64,000 bases of DNA from Anoxybacterium sp963668245 (GTDB lineage: Bacteria > Bacillota > Clostridia > Peptostreptococcales > Anaerovoracaceae): assembly GCA_963668245.2 (NCBI GenBank), contig OY764195.2, positions 1-64,000 of the forward strand, written 5' to 3'. The notes under the pieces were generated by a model, which did no database searches, was not told the origin of the DNA, and was given only the letters and a program-made list of their open reading frames with translations. Position numbers and translations under genes: made by a program. This document shows positions 49,032 to 57,741 of this stretch, piece by piece (positions within the stretch are counted from its first letter, which is position 1; the number at the start of each line of letters is the position of its first letter).

Positions 49032-50441
49032 ATGTTGAATCAAATCAACAAAATTTTAGTAGCTATTGATGATATCGTATGGGGACCACTCCTTATCGTA
49101 TTAATCCTTTTGGCGGGTATTTTTTTAACAATCCGTTTAAGAGGTCTACAAATACGACACTTAGGAAAAGCTCTCAAATACATGGTAAAAAATGAGACAG
49201 ATGGCATTGGAGAAATCACTAGTTTCGGTGCATTCTGTACGGCATTGTCCGCTACCATTGGTACAGGCAACATCGTCGGTGTTGCAACTGCAATCGTTGC
49301 TGGTGGACCTGGTGCATTATTCTGGATGTGGATTGCCGCACTATTTGGCATGGCAACAAAATATTCAGAAGGCTTACTAGCCGTTAAGTATCGTGTTCGT
49401 TCTGCAAGTGGTCATTCTCTAGGAGGGCCTTTCTATTATATCGAAAATGGAATGGGTAAAAACTGGAAATGGTTAGCCAAGTTATTTGCTATTTTTGGTG
49501 TCATGGTAGGGTTGTTTGGCATCGGTACATTTACTCAAGTAAACGGAATTACGTCTGCAGTCAAAGGGTTCTTTGATCCCGATAGTCTGCATACCGTTCA
49601 CTTGTTTGGAGCAGACTATTCATGGGTCATTGTCGTTTCTGGCATAATATTAACGGTTTGTGTCGCACTGGTTGTAATTGGTGGCGTACAGAGAATTGCA
49701 AAAGTATCAGAAGCCATTGTTCCTTTTATGGCAGTCATTTATGTGCTGGTATGTCTCATTATTATATTGACTCATTTACCGCAAATCCCTGGTGCTATTT
49801 CAGAAATTGTAGCCTCTGCATTCGGTTTGCGAGCTGCTGCTGGAGGTGCTGCTGGAGCAATTATGGTTGCTATGCAAAAAGGGATTGCTCGTGGTATTTT
49901 CTCAAATGAAGCAGGTCTTGGTAGCGCACCTATTGCTGCCGCTGCCGCACAAACAAAAGAACCTGTACGCCAAGGGCTAATTACGATGACAGGAACATTT
50001 ATTGATACCATAGTGGTATGTTCTATGACGGGTCTTGCTATTGTATTAACTAACTCTTGGGACAAAGGACTAGAAGGCGTGGCAGTTACCACAGAGGCTT
50101 TTCGTCAAGGGTTGCCATTTCCAGGAATGCTCTCTGCATTTATACTGATGATATGCTTGATTTTCTTTGCATTTACCACGATCCTTGGTTGGGACTACTA
50201 TAGCGAACGATGTCTCGAGTATCTTTCTGGAGGCAACATGAAGCCAGTGAAAGTATTCCGATGGCTTTATATTTTAGCGGTCTTCATCGGACCTTTCATG
50301 ACGGTATCGGCAGTATGGACTATCGCTGACATATGCAATGCTTTAATGGCATTTCCAAATCTCATTGCGTTATTTGCCTTAAGTGGTGTCGTCGTTGCTG
50401 AAACCAAACAGTATTTTTCAAAAATAAATAAATTACTATAG
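49032..50441 (+). CDS. Sodium:alanine/glycine symporter (AGCS family)
   Basis: A 469-residue permease with about 11 hydrophobic segments. The family signature is clear: GFKTFTSFG-type ITSFGAFCTALSATIGTGNI, VGVATAIVAGGPGALFWMWI, and later GIARGIFSNEAGLGSAPIAA. The glycine riboswitch in its leader points to glycine as the substrate, probably co-transported with Na+. AGAGGAGG precedes the ATG. Monocistronic, ending at a terminator (50449-50491). Confidence 0.95.
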   Translation: MLNQINKILVAIDDIVWGPLLIVLILLAGIFLTIRLRGLQIRHLGKALKYMVKNETDGIGEITSFGAFCTALSATIGTGNIVGVATAIVAGGPGALFWMWIAALFGMATKYSEGLLAVKYRVRSASGHSLGGPFYYIENGMGKNWKWLAKLFAIFGVMVGLFGIGTFTQVNGITSAVKGFFDPDSLHTVHLFGADYSWVIVVSGIILTVCVALVVIGGVQRIAKVSEAIVPFMAVIYVLVCLIIILTHLPQIPGAISEIVASAFGLRAAAGGAAGAIMVAMQKGIARGIFSNEAGLGSAPIAAAAAQTKEPVRQGLITMTGTFIDTIVVCSMTGLAIVLTNSWDKGLEGVAVTTEAFRQGLPFPGMLSAFILMICLIFFAFTTILGWDYYSERCLEYLSGGNMKPVKVFRWLYILAVFIGPFMTVSAVWTIADICNALMAFPNLIALFALSGVVVAETKQYFSKINKLL

Positions 50442-50448
50442 TTTTATC

Positions 50449-50491
50449 AAAGGGATGCCCTTTTTGAGGAGACCATCCCTTTACCCTTTTT
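50449..50491 (+). terminator. Terminator after the AGCS gene
   Basis: Stem AAAGGGATG/CATCCCTTT with a 16-base loop, then ACCCTTTTT. Confidence 0.7.
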
Positions 50492-50804
50492 CGATATTCT
50501 GTCAGTACGGCAAAGTACCCAATCTATACTCTTTCTTTTCCATCATCAATGCTTCCTTCTATTACTTGATGCAATTGAATGCAAGGTAAGCGTCTCTTTT
50601 CACCTCTTCTTTATTGTTCATATACCTCCTGCTAACGGAAATATAAACTGTTTTTGTTCTTCTCTTTCATAGTTTTTTTCAATATGTAATTCATATCGAT
50701 AGAAATTATTAATTATACCTGACTGACTCAAGATGCTATGATTAGAAATATGTATTTGATCCTTGTTAATCAATTAACTAGTATCAAAAGAAAGGTAGCG
50801 CCCA
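50492..50804. other. Intergenic region before the TudS-like gene
   Basis: About 310 bases with no credible gene. The likely ribosome binding site for the next gene is AAAGG near 50790. No obvious RNA element or strong promoter seen. Confidence 0.5.
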
Positions 50805-51359
50805 TTGAATAGAAATAAAAAAATTGTATTAGTTTCCCATTGTTTACTGAATGTGAATGCTAAGGTTTATGGATTAGCAACAGAGTCAGCCGGTTGTAAG
50901 AGTATTATCTCAGGTTTGTTGGATGCTGGAATAGGAATCATACAGCTTCCTTGTGTTGAACAGAGTTGTTTTGGCATCAATCGATGGGGACAAGTAAAAA
51001 ATCAAATGGATTTTCCGGGATTTCGCAGTCTTTGTAAAAGCCTTTTGCAACCAATCGTAGAACAAGTTTCGGATTTTTATCATAATGGATACCAGATTTC
51101 CGCGATAATCGGTATAGATGGTAGCCCTGCATGCGGCGTTAAATATACTTGTGCGGGAGACTGGGGCGGAGAGTTCACTGGTCCTGACGATGTAGCCGTT
51201 CGATTAGAAACTCTCAAAACAGAAAACGCCTATGGAGTTATGATGGAAGTATTGCAAGGCTTGCTTTTGGCAGAAAAAATCAACGTTCCCTTTCTCTCCG
51301 TAGATGAAAGCAACCCCGAATCATCATCAAAAGAGTTGATCAATGCTTTATCAGATTAA
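50805..51359 (+). CDS. DUF523/TudS-related putative desulfidase (CD3072-like)
   Basis: 184 residues. Conserved cysteines lie in VSHCLLNVNAKVYG, IIQLPCVEQSCFG and GIDGSPACGVKYTC, the three-motif pattern of the DUF523/TudS family whose founding member desulfurises thiouracil with a [4Fe-4S] cluster. Activity for this subgroup is not established. It starts with TTG (50805), 7-8 bases after AAAGG. It is followed 27 bases later by a URO-D-family gene and then an amino acid ABC transporter, so the four functions are probably linked. Confidence 0.78.
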   Translation: MNRNKKIVLVSHCLLNVNAKVYGLATESAGCKSIISGLLDAGIGIIQLPCVEQSCFGINRWGQVKNQMDFPGFRSLCKSLLQPIVEQVSDFYHNGYQISAIIGIDGSPACGVKYTCAGDWGGEFTGPDDVAVRLETLKTENAYGVMMEVLQGLLLAEKINVPFLSVDESNPESSSKELINALSD

Positions 51360-51386
51360 ACTAACTCAGAATAGGGAGCAGTGATG

Positions 51387-52499
51387 ATGCCGCCAGAATG
51401 GAATACAGAATATTTATTGAAAAAAAACTGTTCCGTCGTTCGAAAACGAAATCGTAATTTTTGGACGCACCAATTATCAGAGGGCCCATTACTTCATATA
51501 AAGGTAAAAAAAAATCCTCGGCCGAAACTAATGTTGGATCCACATCAATCTCGAAAAGATTTAGAGCAAAATGAAAACTGGCATATCAATCTAGCTAGAC
51601 AACAAGTATTTGAGCATGATTTTTTAGCAGACAGCATGCCGATTGTAAATGTCATGTTTGGTAGAGATATTACAAATATGGGACGATTATCCGGATACGA
51701 TTTTCAGATAAACCATCGGTCCGAATTTATATCCTTTGAAAAAAATCCTGATTTTCTATTTGAGGATTTGGTGGAATTCAATAAAAACGATGCTTTTGTT
51801 CAGCAGGTTTTAAAGATTTACACGGCATTGAAACAGCATATTGGGTTTTTGGCCTGCCTTGGTCCACCTACCACAGCAGATGCTTTAACAACCATGTCTA
51901 TGATTATGGGCACTGATGTCTTTCTGCGATATTTAAAAAAATATCCATTTCAAGTGATCGACAAGGCAATACAATTGAATCGTTTGTATTACCAATTTTA
52001 TGAATATGTTTATGATCACTTATCCCTGTGGGGTTATGGCGAATCCAGTTCTTGGTTTCCAGTCTTTGCGGAAGGGAAATTTGACAGCGTGCGTTCAGAT
52101 ATTTCTGTCATGTTGTCAGAAAATATGTTTATGGAGATTTCTCTACCAGCTTTGACAGATGCTTGTTCCTATTTGGACTATTCTATGTTTAATTTTGATT
52201 CAGTAGATATGATTCGGTTCATACCTTGTCTTACCGAAGTCAAAAAATTAGACGGGATTTACTGGAATATTGAACCTTGGAAATATGACATAGAAGAGTA
52301 TTTGCCAACATTAAAAAGGATGAAAAATTTGGGATTTCTATTGGCCATTCCCTGCCCAAACATTCATGATGCCAAGCAAATCATAAAGCATCTTGGAAAG
52401 GAAGATATTCTGCTTGAGTTCCCTACCTTCCAGAATCAGGACCAAGCAGTCGATATCATAAAACAGCTAACGACCTTTACGTCTTATTGTTTTTATTAA
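51387..52499 (+). CDS. Uroporphyrinogen decarboxylase-superfamily protein (methyltransferase-like, divergent)
   Basis: About 370 residues. The C-terminal half follows the URO-D barrel of MtaA/CmuA-like methyltransferases: SDISVMLSENMFMEISLPAL, then CSYLDYSMFNFDSVDMIRFI and KLDGIYWNIEPW. The usual YHLDG motif at the FNFDSVD position is changed, so a metal-binding histidine may be missing. A haem-synthesis role is unlikely given the context (TudS-like gene before, amino acid ABC genes after). Start chosen at the ATG 51387, 8 bases after AGGGAG; GTG and ATG codons immediately upstream are alternatives. Confidence 0.7.
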   Translation: MPPEWNTEYLLKKNCSVVRKRNRNFWTHQLSEGPLLHIKVKKNPRPKLMLDPHQSRKDLEQNENWHINLARQQVFEHDFLADSMPIVNVMFGRDITNMGRLSGYDFQINHRSEFISFEKNPDFLFEDLVEFNKNDAFVQQVLKIYTALKQHIGFLACLGPPTTADALTTMSMIMGTDVFLRYLKKYPFQVIDKAIQLNRLYYQFYEYVYDHLSLWGYGESSSWFPVFAEGKFDSVRSDISVMLSENMFMEISLPALTDACSYLDYSMFNFDSVDMIRFIPCLTEVKKLDGIYWNIEPWKYDIEEYLPTLKRMKNLGFLLAIPCPNIHDAKQIIKHLGKEDILLEFPTFQNQDQAVDIIKQLTTFTSYCFY

Positions 52500-52528
52500 T
52501 TTTTTTAAAATATAAAGGAGCTATGAAA

Positions 52529-53365
52529 ATGAAAAAAAACAAAATTATTACCATCATTATGTTGCTTGCATTGACTGCATTTACCCTATCAGGTTGCGGT
52601 AACACAGCAACAGAAAGTGAATCCGCTAACACGGATGCTACAGCACAATCCGATTTATCTCTCAGCCAGGTTACCGATGCAGGAGTTCTGCGTGTTGGAT
52701 TGTGCCCAGAGTATCCTCCATTTGAAAGCATAAATGAGGAAAATGAAATCGTTGGATTTGACCCTAGCCTTACAGAAGCAATTGCAGAGCAGCTCGGTGT
52801 AAAAGCGGAATTTATCAATACTCCTTGGGAAGGTCTCATTGCTGGATTAAACAATGGAGATTTTGATGTAATCATTTCAGCTATGTCACCAGAGGAAGCA
52901 ACCGCTGCTACAGATGCAGTTGAGCTCAGCGAAAATTACTACGTTATGTCTGATGTTATTGTTGTAAGATCTGATAACGAGGATATTACAACAAAGGAAG
53001 ATTTAGCAGGTAAAATTGTAGGAGTACAGGATGCATGTACTGCGGCACACGCTGCTGAAGATCTTCCAAACCAAGGTGTTGAAGTTGAAGAACTGAAACA
53101 TTACACAAGAAATGCAGAAGCATATGCTGAGCTTGAAAACGGAAGATTAGATGCACTTGTTGTAAGCTTAACGTATGCGACAGAACAAGCGAAAAACAAT
53201 CCTGGATTTAAAGTAGTTAACGATCCTCTTAATGAAGTTGGACTTGCTGTTGTCGCAAAAGATGGCTCTGTCGCACTGATTGAAAAAATCAATGAAGCAG
53301 TTTCCACACTAAAAGAAGACGGAACATATGACAAAATTGCTGTAGAATGGTTGGCAGCAAACTAA
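52529..53365 (+). CDS. Polar amino acid ABC transporter substrate-binding lipoprotein
   Basis: About 279 residues: lipobox LSGC in LLALTAFTLSGCGNTATESE, then the SBP_bac_3 fold with GVLRVGLCPEYPPFESINEE, VGFDPSLTEAIAEQLG, WEGLIAGLNNGDFDVIISAM and DLAGKIVGVQ. This type binds amino acids or related polar compounds outside the membrane. The start at 52529 is 8 bases after AAAGGAG. A perfect 12-bp hairpin follows the gene and probably stabilises its message relative to the permease gene. Confidence 0.93.
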   Translation: MKKNKIITIIMLLALTAFTLSGCGNTATESESANTDATAQSDLSLSQVTDAGVLRVGLCPEYPPFESINEENEIVGFDPSLTEAIAEQLGVKAEFINTPWEGLIAGLNNGDFDVIISAMSPEEATAATDAVELSENYYVMSDVIVVRSDNEDITTKEDLAGKIVGVQDACTAAHAAEDLPNQGVEVEELKHYTRNAEAYAELENGRLDALVVSLTYATEQAKNNPGFKVVNDPLNEVGLAVVAKDGSVALIEKINEAVSTLKEDGTYDKIAVEWLAAN

Positions 53366-53384
53366 TATATTGAAAATCATAGTA

Positions 53385-53414
53385 TATAAGCGAACCTTCA
53401 TTGGTTCGCTTATA
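53385..53414 (+). other. Intercistronic hairpin between binding-protein and permease genes
   Basis: Perfect 12-bp stem TATAAGCGAACC/GGTTCGCTTATA with loop TTCATT and no T run. Typical of 3'-stabilising hairpins that raise binding-protein expression. Confidence 0.75.
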
Positions 53415-53433
53415 TTCGTTAGAGGTATATGCA

Positions 53434-54099
53434 ATGAATCATTTAAATTTTTCTACAATAACCCCGTATTTCAATCTCCTTCCTCACGCAATTGTTATTA
53501 CGTTAGGTGTTGGAACTGGGGGATTTTTTTTAACAATTATCCTTGCTGTTTTTGTTGGTAGTTTACGTACCAGAAAACTCCATCGAATCGCGGATTTTTT
53601 TCTTACTACATACGTAGAGTTTTTTAGAGGAACACCACTTCTCGTTCAACTTTTTGTGGTCTATTACGGACTGCCTTCCTTTGGTATCAAAATAGAACCA
53701 ATTGCTGCGTCGATTTTAACCATGGGACTGAACAGCGGAGCCTATCTCTCAGAAGCAGTGCGTGCCGCTATTTTATCGGTTGATCGTGGTCAGTACGAGG
53801 CTGCCGCTATGTTAGGCTATTCACAATTTCAAACTGTATATAGAATTATTTTACCACAGGCATTACGTGTTGTACTGCCATCCTTTATGAATGGCTACTC
53901 ATCCATTATCAAAGAAACATCCTTAATATCCGTACTCCCCATAGTGGAGTTAACCAAGCTAGGGAATCAAATATATGCCAAAACATATCATCCGTTTGAA
54001 ATTTACATTACCATGGCAGCAATTTATTTTGTACTGACCTACTCCGTTACCTTCTTTGCAAAATGGTTAGAAAGGAGATGCACATTATGGGTGAACTGA
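53434..54099 (+). CDS. Polar amino acid ABC transporter permease
   Basis: About 221 residues with five hydrophobic segments. HisM/GlnP-type motifs: VEFFRGTPLLVQLFVVYYGL, the EAA loop EAAAMLGYSQFQTVYRIILPQ (shown here as 21 residues' span, key residues E, G, Q) and IKETSLISVL. The start at 53434 has AGAGGT upstream. It overlaps the ATPase gene by 13 bases. Confidence 0.93.
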   Translation: MNHLNFSTITPYFNLLPHAIVITLGVGTGGFFLTIILAVFVGSLRTRKLHRIADFFLTTYVEFFRGTPLLVQLFVVYYGLPSFGIKIEPIAASILTMGLNSGAYLSEAVRAAILSVDRGQYEAAAMLGYSQFQTVYRIILPQALRVVLPSFMNGYSSIIKETSLISVLPIVELTKLGNQIYAKTYHPFEIYITMAAIYFVLTYSVTFFAKWLERRCTLWVN

Positions 54100-54818
54100 T
54101 TCAGGTTACTAATTTAACAAAGTCCTATGGAAGCGTGACAGTACTTCATTCCCTCAGTCTACAGGTACATTCTGGTGAAATCATTGGCATTATTGGGTCT
54201 AGTGGCAGTGGAAAAAGTACACTGGTTCGATGCATCGCGGGGTTAGAGCCAATCGCCAGTGGTGAAATACGGATAGATGACACCCCTATTTCAAAATCAG
54301 GCGGGACCAATCGCAAAGTGGGAATGGTATTTCAAAATTTTAATTTATTTCCGCATTATACTGTTGGAGAGAACATAACCATGCCTCTAAAAACAGTTTT
54401 AAAGGCAAGACCTGATGCTGCAGAAACAAAAGCCCACTACTTATTGGAGAAAGTTCATCTGTCAGAGAAATATGATCAATATCCTAGCAGTCTGTCTGGA
54501 GGGCAAAAGCAACGAGTAGCCATTGCACGTGCCCTTGCAATGGAACCTGAAATTCTAATATTTGATGAACCCACTTCTTCCTTGGATCCTGAACTTTCAC
54601 ATGAAGTATTTGAAACCATCAGCCAGCTTGCAAAAGAGGGTCAAACCATGTTGATTGTGACACATCAAATCAATGCAATTCGAAGGTTTGCAACAAGAAT
54701 CCTCTTTCTAAACAATGGTGCAATTGAGGAAGAAGGCACCCCGGAAGATGTTTTCAGTAATAGAGAAAACACAACCCTTCGCAACTTCATCAGGCAAGTA
54801 GAATTCGAAGATTTATAG
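54087..54818 (+). CDS. Polar amino acid ABC transporter ATP-binding protein
   Basis: A 243-residue GlnQ-type ATPase: Walker A GSSGSGKST, Q-loop VFQNFNLFPH, signature LSGGQKQRVAIARAL, Walker B ILIFDEPTSSLDPE and H-loop VTHQ. The ATG at 54087 follows AAAGGAG. Last gene of the rightward group TudS-like, URO-D-like, SBP, permease, ATPase. Confidence 0.95.
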   Translation: MGELIQVTNLTKSYGSVTVLHSLSLQVHSGEIIGIIGSSGSGKSTLVRCIAGLEPIASGEIRIDDTPISKSGGTNRKVGMVFQNFNLFPHYTVGENITMPLKTVLKARPDAAETKAHYLLEKVHLSEKYDQYPSSLSGGQKQRVAIARALAMEPEILIFDEPTSSLDPELSHEVFETISQLAKEGQTMLIVTHQINAIRRFATRILFLNNGAIEEEGTPEDVFSNRENTTLRNFIRQVEFEDL

Positions 54819-54891
54819 CGGAAACTTTTAATAGAAGGATTGGGTAAGAATGCGCACCTTTCAGTAATGTTCAACTTCGAGGAACGCGCAC

Positions 54892-54936
54892 AAAAAAGAC
54901 AGGCAATTACTGGAGGGCATTACCTGTCTTTTTTTG
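54892..54936. terminator. Bidirectional terminator between the ABC genes and the glycyl radical enzyme gene
   Basis: AAAAAAGACAGG...CCTGTCTTTTTTT stem with runs on both sides, serving converging transcripts. Confidence 0.88.
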
Positions 54937-55026
54937 TTTCATGTATGATTCTATTGGTATGTACTAGTTTTTATTAGAAATTTGATAATTCAATCACATT
55001 GGCTAAACAAAGCTCTCTGCCTTACT

Positions 55027-57414
55027 TTATCCCAAAACTGTTCTGCTAATGATTTCATCTTGCACTTCTTTGCAAAGTTCTACAAAGAATGCACAATATC
55101 CTGCAACACGAACAATTAAGTCTCTATGTAGTTCCGGATGAGCTTGTGCATCAATTAGGGTTGCATTATCAACACAGTTAAATTGCATCTGACCATTTCC
55201 CATAATAGAAGCAGTTCTGAGCAGCGTGATTATTGCGTTTCTGCCTTCTTCATTATCTAAAAATTTTTCTTCCACCTTGAAATTATGTGCCATCCCTAAG
55301 CTCATTGCTTCCACATTTAGCTTAGATACCGATTTAATGACTGCAGTCGGGCCCTTTTTGTCAGCTCCCTGAGAAGGACTCATTGCATCTGATAAAGGTG
55401 CATATGCCATTCTACCATCTGGTGTTGCTCCAACCATTTCACCAAGAGGTGTATTAAATGATTGTGATAAAGTCCCATGTATTTGCCGTGCATAAAGAGA
55501 AGGATACGAATTCATTTTTTTCTCTGTATAGTCAATAATCTCTTTTGCAATCATATCTGCATAATCGTCATCATTGCCATACTTTGGTGCATTGAGGCAG
55601 TCTTTATGAATCTGCTCAAATCCAATCCAGTTGGCATCCATTGCTTCTTTAATTTGAGCAATTGTATATTTTTTATCATCGTACACCAGCTTTTTGATTG
55701 CTGTCATACTGTCTACATAGGTTCCTAAACCAGCAAAAATAGTACCTGGTCCTTCATATAGAGCAGCACCACCAGCCATAACATCTTTGCCTGATTCCAT
55801 ACATCCATCCATAAAAATTGACATATATGGTGTAGGAGTTACTTCTCGGAAAACTTCTTCAATAATTACGGTGCCTTTACAGTTCACATCGATTAGGTAA
55901 TCCAATTGTTTTTTTACAGCACCCTCAAATTCTTCATAGGTCTTGCATTCATTCACATCACCTGAATCCAACCATTGTTTCTCTCCATAGGTGTTTAAAA
56001 CACCACGGTTCATGGCCATATCAATGGTGATGGGCCACTGGGTAAAGCCACCAGCAGTCCACTGGTGAACTTTACCACTTTTTTGTGGCTCTACACAACC
56101 CATTAAGCTGTAATCTCTTGCATCTTCAAAGCTATAGCCTTTGCGAAGCATCATCTTTATGTGAGCATCATCAAAGTGACACGCAGGCATACCTCCTCCT
56201 GCTTTGATGAGGTCGACAATCTTTTCCATATACTTGTGCGGAGAGAGGTTATGGATTCGGCAAGCTAATGTAGGCTGATATATCTTGACTTGTCGCACAG
56301 CTTCCATGATTAAATAGGTCAATGGATTTGTACCATCGCCGCCATCACGCTTAACCCCTCCAACACACATATTAATAAACGGCATATAGCCGGCAAAATA
56401 CTTCGCTGTTGCACCCGGTGTATACCAGATAATTTCAGAACACTTGAGCATAAAACAGCCCATTAATTCAAAAGCTTCTTGATCCGTTAGTGTTCCATTT
56501 TTGATATCATTTTCATAACATGGCAGCATATATTGGTCCATTCGACCAAGTGACGTACTGCACTGATTTTCTTCTAATAAAAATAAGGACTGAATGGTCC
56601 ATATTGATTGTAATGCCTCTTGGAAGGTCTCCGGAGGATTTGCAGGGACTCTTCTGTTTACCTTGGCAATATTCTCCAGTTCCGCTTTTCTAATAGGACT
56701 TGCTTCTTTTTCTGCTAGTTCCAATGCATAATCGGATAGCCGATTTGCATAAATTAAAATTCCTTCACAAATTTCAATGGATGCTTGATAAAATGCCCTT
56801 TTTTCTTCTAAAGCCTCTGCCTCGACAGATAAGCTATTGAGATAGGTCTCAGCTTCTTGCTTGACACCTAAAATGCCTTTTTCAAAAAGGATAATATCAT
56901 AACCTGGGCTAGAGTCACCTCCGCCACTTGTCACATGGTACGTTAGATCAGTAATGGCCGCCTCTGCCGAATATTCCCAGTAACCTGCTTTTCTTAGTTC
57001 AACTTCACAAGCTTCTGCAAGAGATTTTCCTTCCCAAAACGGAAATAGTTCTTCTCGCATGATTTTTTTATCTTCTTCACTAATATAGTATGGGTCTTGT
57101 GATCTTGTACTGATTTCATCAAGTTCATCTTTTACCCAACTCCATGCTGTATCAGGAGAAAACGCACCAGCTCTTGGTTTACCACATGGATGCCCTATAA
57201 TCAATTCATCTTCTTGAATGAGCATAGGGGCCGTTTCACATGCACGTTTAAATCCCTTTGCTCTTCTTAGATTAACTGGAATATTAGGAAATTCTTTTGT
57301 GATTTCAGTATATGCCAATGCTCTATGAATCGTAATACTAGGAGTCACTTTCAAATATGCTGCTTTCAGTTTGTCCAGTCTGTCTGTCATCAATAATTCT
57401 TTATTTTCCATCAT
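55027..57414 (-). CDS. cutC: Glycyl radical enzyme, CutC-like (choline trimethylamine-lyase clade)
   Basis: 795 residues, full-length PFL-like fold. The glycyl loop RVAGYCAFF carries Gly772; the thiyl site is GCVEP with Cys440 and Glu442. Against Desulfovibrio alaskensis CutC numbering as I recall it, Tyr208, Asp216, Phe395, Cys489, Glu491, Thr502 and Gly821 fall at Y159, D167, F346, C440, E442, T453 and G772. The offset is a constant 49. Tyr506 is replaced by F457, and Thr334 probably by C285. So it is CutC-like, but choline may not be its substrate. No cutD activase or microcompartment gene is in the window. Single gene between a terminator and a TTGACA promoter. Confidence 0.8.
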   Translation of the reverse strand: MMENKELLMTDRLDKLKAAYLKVTPSITIHRALAYTEITKEFPNIPVNLRRAKGFKRACETAPMLIQEDELIIGHPCGKPRAGAFSPDTAWSWVKDELDEISTRSQDPYYISEEDKKIMREELFPFWEGKSLAEACEVELRKAGYWEYSAEAAITDLTYHVTSGGGDSSPGYDIILFEKGILGVKQEAETYLNSLSVEAEALEEKRAFYQASIEICEGILIYANRLSDYALELAEKEASPIRKAELENIAKVNRRVPANPPETFQEALQSIWTIQSLFLLEENQCSTSLGRMDQYMLPCYENDIKNGTLTDQEAFELMGCFMLKCSEIIWYTPGATAKYFAGYMPFINMCVGGVKRDGGDGTNPLTYLIMEAVRQVKIYQPTLACRIHNLSPHKYMEKIVDLIKAGGGMPACHFDDAHIKMMLRKGYSFEDARDYSLMGCVEPQKSGKVHQWTAGGFTQWPITIDMAMNRGVLNTYGEKQWLDSGDVNECKTYEEFEGAVKKQLDYLIDVNCKGTVIIEEVFREVTPTPYMSIFMDGCMESGKDVMAGGAALYEGPGTIFAGLGTYVDSMTAIKKLVYDDKKYTIAQIKEAMDANWIGFEQIHKDCLNAPKYGNDDDYADMIAKEIIDYTEKKMNSYPSLYARQIHGTLSQSFNTPLGEMVGATPDGRMAYAPLSDAMSPSQGADKKGPTAVIKSVSKLNVEAMSLGMAHNFKVEEKFLDNEEGRNAIITLLRTASIMGNGQMQFNCVDNATLIDAQAHPELHRDLIVRVAGYCAFFVELCKEVQDEIISRTVLG

Positions 57415-57489
57415 GAATGCTTCCTCTCATATCTTGATAGTTATAAAATTTAAGATGATTTGCCTAACGTTTCCTTATCTTGTCTTAAG

Positions 57490-57519
57490 TATAAACCTTC
57501 TCCTAACGGGAAATGTCAA
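57490..57519 (-). promoter_or_regulatory. Promoter for the glycyl radical enzyme gene
   Basis: Minus-strand -35 TTGACA (57514-57519), 18-base spacer, -10 TTTATA (57490-57495). The motif CCTAACG occurs twice on the plus strand near the promoter (57461 and 57502) and might be a regulator site. The rest of 57415-57668 holds nothing else I recognise. Confidence 0.5.
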
Positions 57520-57668
57520 TAGGCGATTCAAACTATTTTTAAAACTTTTTTTATCAAAACTGCAATTGAATTATTATTGTAATTTCAAGGTATATTCCAT
57601 TTATCGTTTCGGAGCACGCAACGTTTTTTGTGGCATGTGCAGAATAGTCTGACAACGGTTAAAAATAG

Positions 57669-57711
57669 AAACCCACAATTCATTACCCTAAGGGGAATGA
57701 ATTGTGGGTTC
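57669..57711 (-). terminator. Terminator of the giant SLH gene
   Basis: Minus-strand stem GAACCCACAATTCATT/AATGAATTGTGGGTTTC followed by TATTTTT, 30-70 bases after the stop codon. Confidence 0.85.
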
Positions 57712-57741
57712 ACTTTACCTATTTTTTAAATCCACATGCTA

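Noticed and set aside
51387..52499. hemE (uroporphyrinogen decarboxylase for haem synthesis)
   Set aside because: Neighbouring genes are a desulfidase-like protein and an amino acid importer, no haem synthesis genes are present, and conserved URO-D motif positions are altered.
55027..57414. Glycyl radical enzyme as pyruvate formate-lyase
   Set aside because: PFL has two adjacent active-site cysteines; here the site is GCVEP with a single cysteine, and the Y-x7-D, F, T pattern fits the CutC/dehydratase side of the family.
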